A stretch of 64,000 nucleotides of DNA from positions 124,001 to 188,000 of the forward strand of contig JAANYP010002947.1 in the NCBI GenBank assembly GCA_020465985.1, given 5' to 3'. Under the pieces are notes generated by a model. It ran no database searches and had not been told where the DNA came from. It saw only the letters and a program-made list of their open reading frames with translations. This document shows positions 10,675 through 22,690 of this stretch, piece by piece. This DNA is from Centrapalus pauciflorus. Lineage: Eukaryota > Streptophyta > Magnoliopsida > Asterales > Asteraceae. Position numbers and translations under genes: made by a program. The stretch's first letter is position 1. Each line of letters begins with the position of its first letter.

Positions 10675-12806
10675 ATACAATTCCTTGGTCATGTGATATC
10701 TGGTGAAGGAATCTCTGTGGATCCTTCTAAGATAGAAGCCATTCAAAATTGGGAAGCTCCCAAATCAGCTACTGAGATCCGAAGTTTCTTGGGATTGGCG
10801 GGTTACTACCGTCGATTCATTAAGGACTTCTCAAAACTAGCCAAGCCTCTTACATCTCTTACTCGCAAGAGTGTTCCCTTTATTTGGGAAGAAGCTCAAG
10901 AAAACGCATTCCGGACTTTAAAACAGAAACTCACCGAAGCACCTATTCTGGCCTTACCCGAAGGCAATGAAGACTTTGTGGTCTTCAGCGATGCTTCATA
11001 TCAAGGGCTTGGGTGTGTTTTGATGCAAAGAGGCAGAGTCATAGCATATGCTTCTCGCCAACTTAAGGATCATGAAAAGAGTCATCCGACTCATGACCTT
11101 GAACTTGCTGCTGTGACTTTTGCGTTGAAAACATGGCGACATTATCTCTACAGCACCAAATGTCAACTGTATACGGATCACAAGAGCCTTAGTACATTTT
11201 CAGTCAGAAGGAGCTCAACATGCGCCAGCGACGCTCCATGGAACTCATCAAAGACTATGACTGTGATATTCTTTATCACCCTGGCAAAGCGAATGTGGTG
11301 GCCGACGCATTGAGTCGTAAATCCTACTCTGCTAAATGTCTTTATACCTTGACCCATACTTTGTTTTCATCAACTTTGATCGATGAAATCCTTGTTGCTC
11401 AAGCCGTAGCCCTAAAAGAAGAAAACCTCAACTCTGAGAACATGAAAGGGCAACTTCAATTCTTAATCGATAACTCTTGCGGCTTGAAACTTTTCAAAAA
11501 TCGTGTCTGGGTTCCGAAATTTGGTGATGTTCGGCAGAAAATTCTTTCGGAAGCCCACTGTTCTAACTTCTCGGTACATCCTGGCAGCACCAAGATGTAC
11601 AACGATCTAAAAGCCGAGTATTGGTGGCCCGGTATGAAGAGAGACGTAGGTCAATATGTCGATAACTGTGTTACATGCCGATTGGTCAAAGCGGAGCATC
11701 AGCAGCCTTATGGCAGTCTACAGCCTCTACCGATTCCCGAGTGGAAGTTCGATCACATAACGATGGACTTTGTGACGAAGCTTCTGACTACGCGAAGACA
11801 GCACGACGCAATATGGGTTATCGTAGATCGCCTAACCATGGTCGCTCACTTCATTCCGATTCGCGAAAGCTATTCACTTGAGAAACTAGCTAAGTTGTAT
11901 ATAGACGAGATCGTTACTCGACACGGAGTGCCACTGTCAATTGTTTCAGATCGCGACAGCCGGTTCACTTCGAGGTTCTGGAGTGCATTGCAAGATGGAT
12001 TAGGCACTAAGATCAAAATGAGCACAGCATATCATCCGCAACCTGATGGCCAGAGTGAGCGCACGATCCTTACGCTCGAAGACATGCTGCGAGCATGTGT
12101 CCTTGAGTTTAGCGGTAGTTGGGACGACCACTTGCCGTTAGCAGAGTTTTCTTATAACAATAGTTACCACTCATCCATCAAAGCCGCACCTTTCGAAGCC
12201 TTATACGGACGCAAGTGCCGAACTCCTACGTGTTGGCATGAAGCCGGTGAAGCACCAATCGCCGGTCCCGAGCTACTTCAACAGACTAATGAAAAGATCA
12301 GAATTATTCGCCAACGCTTAGAAACCGCTCAATCTCGACAGAAATCGTATCACGACCGACGCCATAAACCTTTAGAATTTCAGAAGGACGACTATGTTGT
12401 ATTAAAAGTCTCGCCGATGAAAGGTGTGTTCAGATTCGGCAAGCGTGGCAAGTTAGCATCACGATTCGTTGGTCCTTTCAGAATCACCGAGCGTGTTGGA
12501 ACTCAATCTTATCTGTTGGACTTGCCGAGCGAGCTGTCCAACATACGCCCTGTATTCCACGTTTCGCAATTAAGGAAGTGCAAAGAAGATCACAAAGAAA
12601 AGTGGGCCGATCATCTAACTTACAAGATCAATGAGAAGCTGCAATGTGATGAGCCTGAAGTCATTCTAGAGACGAAGGTGAAGAAGCTGAGAAATAGAGA
12701 TGTAACGATGGTGTTGGTGCAATGGAGAACTTCTCATGGAACTTCTCAGACCTGGGAATCTGAGCAGGACATGAGAGTTCGATATCCGCATCTGTTTGAG
12801 CCTTAG
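10675..12806 (+). pseudogene. Tekay-B RNase H, integrase and chromodomain exon
   Basis: It begins IQFLGHVISGEG. RNase H is recognisable (FSDASYQGLGCVL, YASRQLKDH). A one-base loss near 11192, within DHKSL-YIF, shifts frame. From 11220 the original frame (MRQRRSMELIKDYDC) runs uninterrupted to 12806. The integrase has its HHCC region (HPGSTKMYNDL to CVTCRLVKAEH), catalytic D, D and E (ITMDF, VSDRDSRF, DGQSERT) and a complete C-terminal chromodomain (EPEVILETKVKKL to MVLVQWR and TWESEQ). Apart from the single-base lesion the exon is close to intact. Confidence 0.88.
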
Positions 12807-12845
12807 GTACTTTGAGGACGAAGTGAAAGCATGGTGGGCTCATAC

Positions 12846-13490
12846 TATAACACCTTGCTTTTATTTGCATTTTTATTTTAAGTGGTTTTGAGCAATTTGC
12901 GTAAAAAGATGTAATTTCGAGATTTAGTATAAATAGGAGTTGGGTTCTCCATTTTCACACTTTTGCAAAACCCGTCTAGCATTTCCAGAGCTCCTCTCTC
13001 TAGAACCCGATCTTCTCTCTAACTTTTCTCCCAAACCGACCGGCCAAATCTCGAGTTCTATACGTCATTGGAAAGGTCTCGAAGTGTACTACTCGAATCT
13101 ACCATTGCATGCGTGATTTCATACGGTTTTGAGGTAAGAATTGCTCTTTTCGTTTTCTGTATTTTTCGGTTTTGAGGAAAAAAAATTCGAGTTTATCATT
13201 TTAGGCGATTTAAAGCTGATTTCGTATGAGTTTTTAGCTAAAATATGGTAGAATATGTATCATATAACTAAACCGAGGCTTATTACTTAGCTTATTTGTG
13301 GATTTGAGGCTTGAAAATGCATGTTTAAAGCTGTAGTTTATGAACAAACTCGAGTATGCATAGAACAGACTCGAAGTACCAAGAACAGACTCGAATAGAG
13401 CTAGATTCGAGATATGGGTTTCGAATCTATCCTCAGATTCGAATGAGGTTCGAATCTAACCCCTGGTTCGAACCTGTCTTCGAAGATGCC
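12846..13490 (+). repeat. 3' LTR of Tekay-B, truncated
   Basis: It begins TATAACACC 39 bases after the stop codon and just after a purine-rich stretch (AAGTGAAAGCATGGTGGG). Matches to the LTR at 1-1894 include the CT-rich leader, the block ATACGTCAT near 13062 and the donor context TTTGAG|GTAAGAA at 13133/13134. TTCGAATC repeats occupy 13340-13465. The sequence then departs from the LTR at about 13490 with no terminal CA, so the end is deleted or too diverged to follow. Confidence 0.72.
12928..12935 (+). promoter_or_regulatory. TATA box of the Tekay-B 3' LTR
   Basis: TATAAATA lies about 40-60 bases upstream of a CT-rich leader, the normal spacing for a plant Pol II promoter in an LTR. Confidence 0.6.
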
Positions 13491-15661
13491 ATGGTAGAAG
13501 AAACTAGGGTTTCGTTTTTGGGGGCTTCGTTCTTCAGAGACGAAATCAGGGTTTTTTGCCCTAATTTCGTTTTGAAGATGTTCAAATGCCACATAAGCTT
13601 CCACGAAACCATTCATTTAACAGGTAAGCACTTCATTTGACACCTAATACGCCACCTAGACACGTTACCGGTTACAACAGGTAGAATTCCTAAAACCAAC
13701 AACGAATTGGTAACATAAGGGGTTTTATGGTAAAAAATAACATGGAGGGACTAAATCGCTAAAAATTGGAAAACATGTTGGTTTTTTTCATAATAAACCC
13801 TAAAAAGAAAGGCAAAGAACAAGAAACCTAGCTAGGGTTTTCATAGGTGGGCTATAGATACATCATAAAGAATGTTTATCTCTTTATATATATATATATA
13901 TATACACACCTATGAATACATATATAGAATGGTGTTTGATTTTTTTTTTTTTGTGTTGTTGTGAACCCATTCTCTTTTTGTTGGAACCGTACTGCTTTGT
14001 ATTTGATTTCTAAAGAATGGTGTTTGATATACCTCAATTTTACTGTTAGGTAGTAGCCGGAAGTTCTTTGTTCATCGCCAGAAATTCTGTCGGAGTCGCC
14101 GGAAGTTCAACCCGAGTGGCCGGAGTTTACTGAAAAAATTACTTTCTTAAGAGGATTTTTTACTGATTTTTTACTGTTTTTATATTATATTTATAGAGTA
14201 TTAATTTCTAATCTTTTTTACTGTTTTAATTTCCAAGAACATTGACCTTATTTAAATCTTACATTGAAAAGGGATATTGCATAGAAAATAGAAATTTTGA
14301 CTGTCATTAATTATCATTAATTACATATGATGTCCATTTAGCATGTGGATATGTCCATTTAGTAGGTCCCTAAAAGAAAGTATGTATCATATATTGTAAC
14401 AACATGAAAGTACACAACTCTGTGTGATATTCATTTTTTGATGAAATCAAGGTTGTGATTTGCTTGTTCCCTAGAATATTTATATTGAGTTTGAACTTTA
14501 TAAAGTTTTTATTGAGCCAGTGGCTTCACCAAGTCATATTTATATTGAGTTTGAACTTGAACTCAATCCTAAAAGCAAGCTTGAGCTTTTAATTGTTCAG
14601 GTCGAGTTTCTATCGATATTTCTAGCATATATATGTACATATTTTTATTACAATTGTGTTGGCTTTTATCAAGAAACTCAAGCTCAATGAGTATTTTAAG
14701 CTTTAGCCATGTCGAGTCGAGCTTTTATGATATGTTCCCTCGAGCCAAGTGTCAAAAAAAAAGGTTCAAAAAAGTACTTTAGGTATCAAATACATTGTTT
14801 ATCTATACATTGAGTTTTTGAGCCAAACTAAACACAATTTGAATCCTTAGAGACGAGCTCAAAAAATAAACTAAACACAAATTGAATCCTTAGAGACGAG
14901 CTCGAACAATAATTTCAAAAGGTTATCGAGTTATTGACCAAAATCTAACCTTTTCTAAATTAGTCAAGCTCAAACTTAATTCGACTTGTTTGCAGCCCTA
15001 ATAACACCATATCAAGATTCTTGATCCATTTTATCTTATTGTTGGTTTGTGTTCATGTCTACCCATAGGTTTAATCTTACTTCTTTTTGGATTTTAGTTT
15101 TTAAATTCAGTTTTTGGTTTTGATTTTCAGTTTAACTTTTTATTTTTCTAAAAAAACATTTACGAACATATATATAAACTCATATACAATTAAAATAATA
15201 CAACCTATAATGAAGTAACAATTAAACATAAATACTATCACTTAATACAATTATTAAGTTTAAGGTATTATATTATTTTCTTTCTTCTGAAAAATGTACA
15301 AACTTTTTATTTTTTACTATTATGTTTTTACTTTTTCGTTATACCAATATAAAAGTTTAAATTATTTGATTGGCAGGTTACTCGTGTTAACCCAAATAGA
15401 CCCAAAAGTTTCTGTTAATTTGTGTTGACTCATTTCATGTCACTTAATTTGTATTAGGTTTTTAGTGTCGTGTAAAAAATTGACATCCTTAGATTATAAC
15501 ATCCAATACATTATTTAGTTATGCTCATTTGGTTGATAAAGATAAATACATAAAAAATATCCCCCGTTTAATTAAAGAAACAAAAATGACGTGGGTTCGT
15601 GTTCTTTTATTTATGTTTGTGAACTGATATAAATGATAATATATTTTGTTTGTATAAGATG
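13491..15661. other. AT-rich region without recognisable genes
   Basis: I see no coding sequence. It holds a (TA)n tract (about 13887-13904), a T-rich run near 13940 and a direct repeat of ATATTTATATTGAGTTTGAA (near 14479 and 14535). A roughly 55-base tandem duplication is centred on CTTAGAGACGAGCTC (14826-14905). Words such as GAGCTTGAGC are scattered. It ends in ATAAGATG (15654-15661), the left target duplication of the hAT transposon. This is probably older degraded flank. Confidence 0.6.
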
Positions 15662-15677
15662 CAGGCCAGGCCCAATA

Positions 15678-15703
15678 GGGGGGGGGGGGGGGGGGGGGGG
15701 GGG
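15678..15703 (+). repeat. Run of 26 guanines near the hAT left end
   Basis: An uninterrupted G tract 16 bases inside the left terminus, next to a GGGCTTCGGCCC hairpin. It replaces most of the expected subterminal inverted repeat. Its exact length is likely unreliable in sequencing. Confidence 0.85.
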
Positions 15704-16765
15704 CGAAGTGGGCTTCGGCCCAGGGCAGCAGATTGGGCCAGGGTATAAAAAATTTTGGGTTACTTGTATAGGAGTAGGCTCATTTTGCATCAGCCCATAA
15801 GTTGTAGCCCAAACAAAGAGTTGCTGGACTAGGTTTAATCTTTCATTCTTTGGCTCCATGTTCCCATCGCACAACAAGCAGCAACGTCATAGGGCACACT
15901 TTCTTCTGGAAGAATAACGAACAGCCGATCAAACGAAGGGTCGTTGATGAACTGATTTGCGTTGGAAACAAAGAGTCTCTGATTTACGTTGGAAACGAAG
16001 CGGCTACGGCTACACGCGAGTTCTGCGAGTCTGCTACTACGTTGGAAACGAAGCGAGGCAATCACTAATAAGTCGATCGATTCGCAAAATGGCGATCAAA
16101 CGCAGATTTGATTTCTTGGCTGGCAAAGTTCATCGATTTCAGAGTTCCTCAATCATCCGTTTCAAAGTTCATTCTGTCGACTGTAGTGTGTTCATCGATA
16201 TCAAACATCAATACTTCATCATCAGTCTCAAACGAAGGGAGGGGTCTATAGTCTGTTCATCGATTTCAAGTTCATCAATCATCAACTCTGAAATTACAAC
16301 GAAGGGACTCGGGATGGCAGGGGTCTGTTCTTGGCTGGATGCTTGGATTTGTTCAAGGTATTTACATCTGATGCAGTATATTAAATCAGTAAATCTAAAC
16401 TTACATCTTTTTTGTATATTAACTCTAAAATTACAGAATATTTTGTATATTAAATCTAAATTTATGCGTATTTAGTATATATTAAATCTAAAATTACATC
16501 TGTTTAGTATATATTAAAGATTTAAATCTAAAATTACATTTGATATAGTGATTTTCTGAAAATTACAGAGGATTACAATATGATTTTAAAGCAACAGAGG
16601 ATTACAATCTGATTCCAAAGCAACAAAGGATTACAATCTGATTCAAAACAACAGAGGACCAATTTGCCTACTCTGATCAGGTTATATCGTTTCATGCCCG
16701 AGTAGTCTACTAGTATTTAATTTAAGAGTCTTTACTTGAATGCTTGACTTGATAATTGATTTATT
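15704..16765 (+). other. hAT 5' untranslated region
   Basis: It lies between the left terminus and the first recognisable transposase codon. It contains three copies of GTTGGAAAC(A/G)AAG (15961, 15985 and 16040) and several copies of an AGAGGATTACAAT motif near 16565-16650. Short open frames here show no family features. A TATA-like GGTATAAAAAAT occurs at 15740. It is probably promoter plus leader, perhaps with an intron before 16766. Confidence 0.5.
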
Positions 16766-17721
16766 ATGTTTCCTCGAAAACAACCCTCAGGTGCTCAAAA
16801 TAGAAAACGCAAGAAGAAAGAAAATGAACTAACTACTTCATTACAAGGGTCTTTAAAGAAATTTCTTGTTAAACCTAAAAATATTGAACATATAGATGGT
16901 AAGGAAACAGAAAACGTTAATGATCATATTAGTAATATTGATGAACATGTTGAGATTGATATTGAAGATCCTATTAATAATGCTAATGAATTCGTTGATA
17001 AATCTAATAATATTAATAATATTGATGAACATGTTGAGATTGATATTGAAAATCCTTTTAATAATGCTAACGAATTCGTTGATAAACATAATGATTTTGT
17101 AGAAAATGATTTTGTTGATAAGCCAAATGATTTTGTTGAGAAACCTAATGATTTAAACATTTTTTATCCAAGGGTTTGGGATGGTTTAGTTGCTAAAATG
17201 AAAGATGTGCTTATAGAAAAAGGACCTATTAGGGAAATAGAATCTACTTTCATTTTTCCAAAAGATGCAATTGGTAGGCATTTTTCTTGTGAATTTTTTA
17301 CTCGTAAACTAAGGAATGGTGATTCATTTGATAGAAAATGGTTGGTTTATTCTAAAGAACTTGACAAAGTTTTTTGCTTTTGTTGTAAATTATTTAAAAC
17401 TACACGTTTTAGAAGTAATTTGGCAAGTGAAGGGATAAACGATTGGAAACATCTTGGTGAAAATTTAAACACACATGAAAATAGTTCTGAGCATATGACA
17501 AATTTAAGAACTTGGACAGAATTACGAGTTAGGCTTCACAAAAATCTAACAATTGACAAAGAATTACAAGAAATGATTAAAAAACATACCGAACATTGGA
17601 AAGAAGTTCTAATTCGAATCATTGCTGCTGTAAAATGTTTAGCAGAATATAATTTAGCTTTTCGTGGAACAAATGAAAAAATCTATGAGAAATCAAATGG
17701 TAACTTTTTAGGTATACTTCA
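16766..17721 (+). pseudogene. hAT transposase, N-terminal part (TTF-type zinc finger)
   Basis: The start is MFPRKQPSGAQNRKRKKKEN, a basic nuclear-signal-like N-terminus. An 84-bp (28-residue) imperfect direct repeat rich in Asp and Asn follows (DEHVEIDIE...NNANEFVD, residues about 57-112). The TTF-type zinc finger region comes next: FYPRVWDG, IGRHFSCEFF, then KVFCFCCKLF and a later H near KHLGEN. This organisation is typical of plant and animal TTF/HAT transposases related to ZMYM proteins. The reading frame is cut at GNFLGIL by the copia insertion (TSD CTTCA 17717-17721) and resumes at 60763. I infer the family from motif order; there is no zf-BED domain. Confidence 0.87.
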
Positions 17722-18050
17722 TGTTATAATGTATTCCCTTTAATAATCAGCACCTTTATGTTTCTTTATCAAAACCCAAGAAGAATCAAGCTCAATAATT
17801 GAGAAATGATGAAGAAGACAATATGAATATTGAGAGAATATTTGCTTTTGGCGGCTGCAGTATATTGATGAATATTCAACCGTGTACAAGGTTTATAAAC
17901 CCTAGGAGCTATACATAGCCTCATTTAATAAACTTTGAAGCATTGATATAAATGGCCCCTAGACTTTTACATGGAAATAAATACAAGACTAAATACTAAG
18001 TAAATAATTATTACAAAATAACTCCACATGATCGAATTTAATGTCTAACA
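17722..18050 (-). repeat. 3' LTR of the copia element (329 bp)
   Basis: TGTTATAATG...TGTCTAACA on the plus strand. About nine substitutions and a 16-base length difference separate it from the 60413 copy, roughly 2.7% substitution by eye. Confidence 0.92.
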
Positions 18051-18063
18051 ATCTCCCCCTTTT
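18051..18063 (-). other. Polypurine tract of the copia element
   Basis: Minus-strand AAAAGGGGGAGAT abuts the 3' LTR. This primes plus-strand DNA synthesis in LTR elements. Confidence 0.85.
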
Positions 18064-18066
18064 CGA

Positions 18067-21000
18067 TCAGCGTGGAGGTCCTGGAAATCTGGCATGGTCG
18101 GTAGATTCTCGGAGTCCAAGGATGACGTCGAAACATCTGATCACTTGTCTCATATGTAGCCTTTCGTTCAGGAGGTCAATGCCGCTGAGGGTGTCCTGAA
18201 TCTCCTTTGGTGAGCATCTTTGTTCTGGATCTGGTTGAGCGTCAAAATCTTGAACTTTCTGAGTAAGCGCGGCTCGAACTAATCTGAGAGTACCGTCGGA
18301 GTAACATGGAAGATCCTCAAAGTGCATGAACCTTTTGTAGCCCTTCTGGTTTACAAAAATGACACGTGGGCCTCCTTTAAAGATAACTCTGTATGCAGGT
18401 TGGTGGGCTAGAAGGAAGCTGTCTTGTTCAGGTGCTCGTAGGCCCACTTTAACCATCGCGCTCTTTATCGCCAATTGGAAGTCTCCGAGGCACATGATAA
18501 TAGAGCGACGGTTCATACTTCGTATAAGGGCACCTACGGCAGTCATGTGGGACAGACGTTGTTTAATATGATTTTTTAAGCGGTGGTGTAAGAACTCAAC
18601 GTCGTCTATACTTATGAAGTCCAGGTCATTCTCGTAAAACTCTTCAACCGTGCCATCTTCTCTTTCTACCTGAAAGGCAGGATAGTAAATTTTTGCTCTT
18701 CTGCACATGGTCATGGTCAGGAGTTTCTTTATCTTTGATTTTGAGACTTTTGACCTCCTCTCCCTCAGCGTTAATTGATACTATTCAGCCAGTTCAGCTT
18801 TGGTTACGTTGGTCAGTTCCATTAGGAGGCGTCTGTTGAAGGATCCAAGCTTCTTTCTGAATACCATCTTAAATCTTTCTTCTAAGAACGGGTTCTGAAA
18901 CTGTTCAGGAGGAAACTTCTGAAGGAATTCTTTGAGGCCCTGAACGGGGGGTTCTTCTATTTCATATTTTTTAGCTTCTAGCAATTTGATGATTGTCCCC
19001 CGCCGTTCATGTCTAAGCTCCTCTTACTTTTTAGGTGGTAGAGCTTGTACCTCACCTTTTGAAAATTGGCCTACCCAATATAAGTCATCTCTCCTATATT
19101 CACCGGGTCCTTCGGGAGTTTCATCAAAGCAATCAACCCTCTTGGTTTCTGAAGGACATGGTTGTTCCGTTTGTTGGACTGGGGGAGTACTTGGAGATCT
19201 TTGCGGGCTTTGGACTAGATGGGATTCTTTGAGTGATGGGGGAGCTTGGACGGATGATAGAATTTCTTGTTATGGAGCTTGTGGTGGTGAGTTTAGGATA
19301 TCAAAGGAGGAAGATGATGATTTTTTAGGTGATTCTGGCTCAGGCTTAGGAATGATTAAAGGTTCGTTGTCCTCATTATCGGAGTCTGAGTCAGACACCA
19401 ATATGATTTCAACTTTATCATGAACGGGCTCGAACTCTACCATAGCTGTCATTGGATCCAGTGGAGCTGGACCCTCGAACATGGGCTCGTCTTCTAACAT
19501 CAGGTGAGCCTCTTGCATCTTTTCCCCTGACCCCTGAACCTCTGTCGATTCTGTCTATGCTCCCCCTACAATCAATATGTGGTCCTCAGACTGAGTTTTC
19601 TGGCATTTCTCCCCCTCATGGCGATTAGGGTCGTCCTGATCGTCATATTTTTTTTTCTGGGACTCAGCCTGAGGACGACATTGTAACTCAATGACGGCAG
19701 ATTCTAGGCGGTCCATTCTAGAGTTCAGTTGCTCCTGGACTTGAAGGATAAGACGGGTCAGCGCATCGATTTTGTCTGAGAGCTCTGCAAGTTGGGTATG
19801 GACTGAATGGGATCCTGGTGGAGGCAGATCCTCAGAAGCGACACCCTTACCTTTTATAAGTGAGAGAAGGGCGGTGTGACGTTCCTCAGCAGCTTCCTTT
19901 TGGGCGTCCAGGTCACCCGGGTAATAACACCGGCAGCACGAAGAGCTGCCGTTAGCATCTCCAAGTTAATGGGGAGATGGCCTGAAGTTGATGGCGTTGA
20001 TGGAGCCACCTCAGGTTTTCCTACCATCATTTCTGGCTCCACTAAGGGATGCGCAGATCCAGAAGTTTGAGGAGCTGCCACGGAGGCAGCTCTGGGGGAT
20101 GCCACAGAGGCATCGTGCGTGGTGTGTATTTGTGGGGATGGAATTGTGAATGAAAGAGGTTCGGTCACGTGGGGAGGAGTGTGACCTCGTTCAACAACGC
20201 CACTCTCCGAATGAGAGGGCGATGGCGTATGAGCAAAATCCCCGTGGAATGAAGTGGTTTCCCTTTGAGGGGATACCAAGTGGATGGTGGGGGTGATTTC
20301 GACCATTGGACTGATGGTATTTTGGTGGGTGGTCCGGCTGATAGGGCTGCGGTCACCCTCAAAGTTGATATCTATCCCCCGTACGATAGAGACGGTTCGT
20401 TCGGAATTCGCCACCTCTGCCGTCTCACCTCCTTCTCCCTCACTCACAATCACAGGCTCCCGTTCACCTATCCCCAATTATTGTTGTACCTCCGCCTCTT
20501 CTCCCTCGTCCTCACTCATCCTAGCATCACCTTCGGACTGGCTAGACTCAGTCGGTTCTGACTGAGCCTCATCCGGATAAAACTCTCGAATGTAGGCCCG
20601 AACCCTTTCCAATTCCCTTGCCTTTAGCATGAGAGACAACGGGATAGTCATAATAGGCACTGAAGGAGCCCCTTTTGGCAAATTAAGTTTTTGGATCGCC
20701 ACGGTAGGGTAGACATCAGCCTCAGGGCGCTCATGGATGTCTTCATCTTTATCCATCGCATATTGTATGATAAGTTGTAGGAAGCGTTGAAGAGGAATGT
20801 ATTTGCATCCTCTTTTGGTTCCCCTCTCCATATGGACTCTTCTCAATTCCTCGAAGAGGAATGCTGCATAGTCGACGTGACGGTCAAAGGCAAAGCCGGT
20901 GAACATGGCTAGGACCTGGGCGGAGGCTGAGTCGTGGCCAGAGTGCTTTGTTGTGAAGCATTTGTTGATGACATCAAATAGAATTCGCCAATGAGATTGG

Positions 21001-21490
21001 AGATGCTTGGTTTTGAAGTCAGATGGTTTGGTAAGGGGGCCGTCATAACCCAAGGTTTGTATTTCGGCGAGGGTTTCTGGGATGGAAGGGATGGGATCAA
21101 AGTGAAAACGGGATGGCAAATAGCTTCGGCAGGTAGGCGAAGTATATGGCGTATGGCAGCGATGGTGATTTTGACTGGGACATAGTCAATGGTGGTAGTG
21201 AAGTGGGGTTTAGCGTCGGGGACAAAGTGCAATCGGTTCCAAAATTGTTGCAAGTATATATGGGGAACGACGATTGTGGTAGATAGGGAGTAATATATGG
21301 GGTGGTGAAGGAGGATGTCGAAGGCGATAGTTTGTGGTTCTTTGGTGAGGATGGAGACATCGAGCTGCCAGTTATGTGGTATGAACTCGACAAACTCGGC
21401 CTGTGGGAGGATGGATTGTTCGGGTAGTTGGGTGTTGTTATTGGGAATGGGGGGATGGGGTAGGGTGAGAACAACAGCTAGTTCCATCAT
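18067..21490 (-). pseudogene. Long accessory ORF downstream of copia pol (env position)
   Basis: The start MMELAVVLTL (ATG at 21490) lies one base after an acceptor-like CACCTTTGCAG. The protein would exceed 1,100 residues. An N-terminal block with HPIYYSLS and QQFWNRL is followed by FKTKHLQSHW, a Ser/Thr/Pro-rich acidic middle and a short coiled-coil-like stretch (LAELSDKIDALTRLIL). It ends in a basic block (RRAKIYYPAFQ to ILGLRESTDH). A frameshift near 21119, an in-frame TAA at 20478-20480, a shift near 19920 and further stops near 19555, 19270 and 18985 break it. I recognise the block order as the extra ORF of Sirevirus-like elements. I see no signal peptide or membrane segment, so an envelope function is not supported. 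The function is unknown. Confidence 0.78.
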
Positions 21491-21491
21491 C

Positions 21492-22517
21492 CTGCAAAGG
21501 TGCATCAAAGTTAGAACAAAAGACTTTAACTGATAAGACATTCATGTGAAGTCTAGATAAGTGTGAAATAGAAACTGTCTGATCTGTTTAAAGCATCGGG
21601 TCTTTATTAGTAGAATAAAATTCTACTAATAAAGTCCAAAGTCAATCGTTAAGAGACCAATGTTAGATCAGACGTTTTCACTCAAACACTAATCCTAACT
21701 CTAAATGCACCGGAATGAAAATATTTTTGGATTTTGTGATTTATAGTGAAAATGCAAAAAATGGAAAAAGTTTAAAAAAATGCTAAGTGTTGGATTTCGG
21801 ATGGACCGAATTCGGGTGAACAGTGCCACCGAATTTGGATCCGCCCGAAATCCGGATGATGCATGATAGATGATGGTTGGGGTCCGAATTCGGATGATGT
21901 GAGGATGATGATGGTCCGAATTCGGGTGCTTATACAGTTCGGAAGTGGACCGAAGTTGAGGTATGTAATGACAAGGAGTGGACCGAATTCGGATGATGCA
22001 TGCAATGGAGACAAATGGACCATGGAACACAGAATTCGGATGTGGACCGATTTCGGATCACATCCGAGTTCGGATGAACAGTAGTGAAGGAACTTAGACT
22101 TATTGAACATTTTGAATCAATTTTAAGGGACCGAATTCGGATCAACAGTGGTCCGAGTTCGGATGCACATAGTCCGAATTCGGTCGGATATTTTTGAGAA
22201 ACATTTGAAAATAGTCTAAGTGGGACATCCGAATTTGGGGCTTGGTCCGAATTCGGACGTCCGAAATGCATGCGTGCAGTTAATGTGTTCATACAATATA
22301 TAACGTGAACAATTAAAATTGTGCTAAAAATGCATGAAATTGAAGATCCTAGACTAAAAACATATAAGGAACATTTTATCTAACTACAACTAAGTAAATA
22401 TAACACATTAAAGTACCTAAAATTAGCAAAAACCACAGTAAAAAACTAAGAAAAATGTGAAAATCAAACACACAATTTAAGATGTTAAACACTGAAATAA
22501 AGGTAGAAACAAGTTAC
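21492..22517 (-). other. Predicted leader intron of the copia accessory ORF
   Basis: Minus-strand donor CATCATCAA|GTAACTTG at 22518/22517 and acceptor CACCTTTGCAG|G at 21492/21491, one base before the first ATG. The 1,026-base interval is non-coding and contains the CCGAATTCGG repeats. This is inference from splice signals only. Confidence 0.5.
21785..22265. repeat. CCGAATTCGG-type repeat cluster in the accessory leader
   Basis: About twenty degenerate copies of (G/A)ACCGAATTCGGATGA-like words, often followed by ACAGT. Open frames running through them are low-complexity shadows. The same motif occurs in the gag leader of this element and in Tekay LTRs. Confidence 0.8.
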
Positions 22518-22680
22518 TTGATGATGCCGAATTTGAAAAATGCGAGAAAAACGGAGAAAAAGAGGTTGCACAAAGCTTTACTCGACGGCAATAGAGGAAT
22601 GGCGGTGGTCGGCGACGAGAGAAAGAGAGAAGAAAGTAGAAGCTTGAAGAAGAAGATAGGCAATTGACCATTTGACCCAC

Positions 22681-22690
22681 CTTTTTAAAG
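22681..22690 (-). promoter_or_regulatory. TATA-like box upstream of the copia accessory ORF
   Basis: Minus-strand TTTAAAAAGG preceded by GGGTCGGATG-type GC-rich sequence. It is followed 35-110 bases downstream by a CT-rich leader (CTTTCTTCTCTCTTTCTCTC, about 22640-22605), as in plant Pol II promoters and in the Tekay LTRs of this window. It would drive the spliced leader of the accessory ORF. Confidence 0.45.

Larger units (their letters stand above)
8550..13490 (+). mobile_element. Tekay-B: plus-strand Tekay-type chromovirus, 5' part lost
   Basis: It starts in mid-gag at the Tekay-A insertion edge. It runs through gag, PR, RT, a 91-bp intron, RNase H, integrase and chromodomain to a stop at 12806, then into a 3' LTR from 12846. 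The gag start and 5' LTR must lie on the far side of the nested insertions, left of the window. The right limit is approximate: similarity to the other LTRs fades at about 13490 and no LTR 3' end was found. Confidence 0.83.

Noticed and set aside
13491..15661. Host gene between the Tekay cluster and the hAT transposon
   Set aside because: No open frame with family motifs, and splice-like signals (for example TTTAACAG|GTAAGC near 13621) do not join coding sequence.
15678..15703. Functional quadruplex at the hAT end
   Set aside because: A pure G run of 26 is more likely slippage or an assembly artefact, and nothing else supports a function.
15835..16475. Possible host exon or upstream hAT exon
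   Set aside because: Only repeated GTTGGAAAC words and basic composition are visible; no domain and no convincing splice sites.
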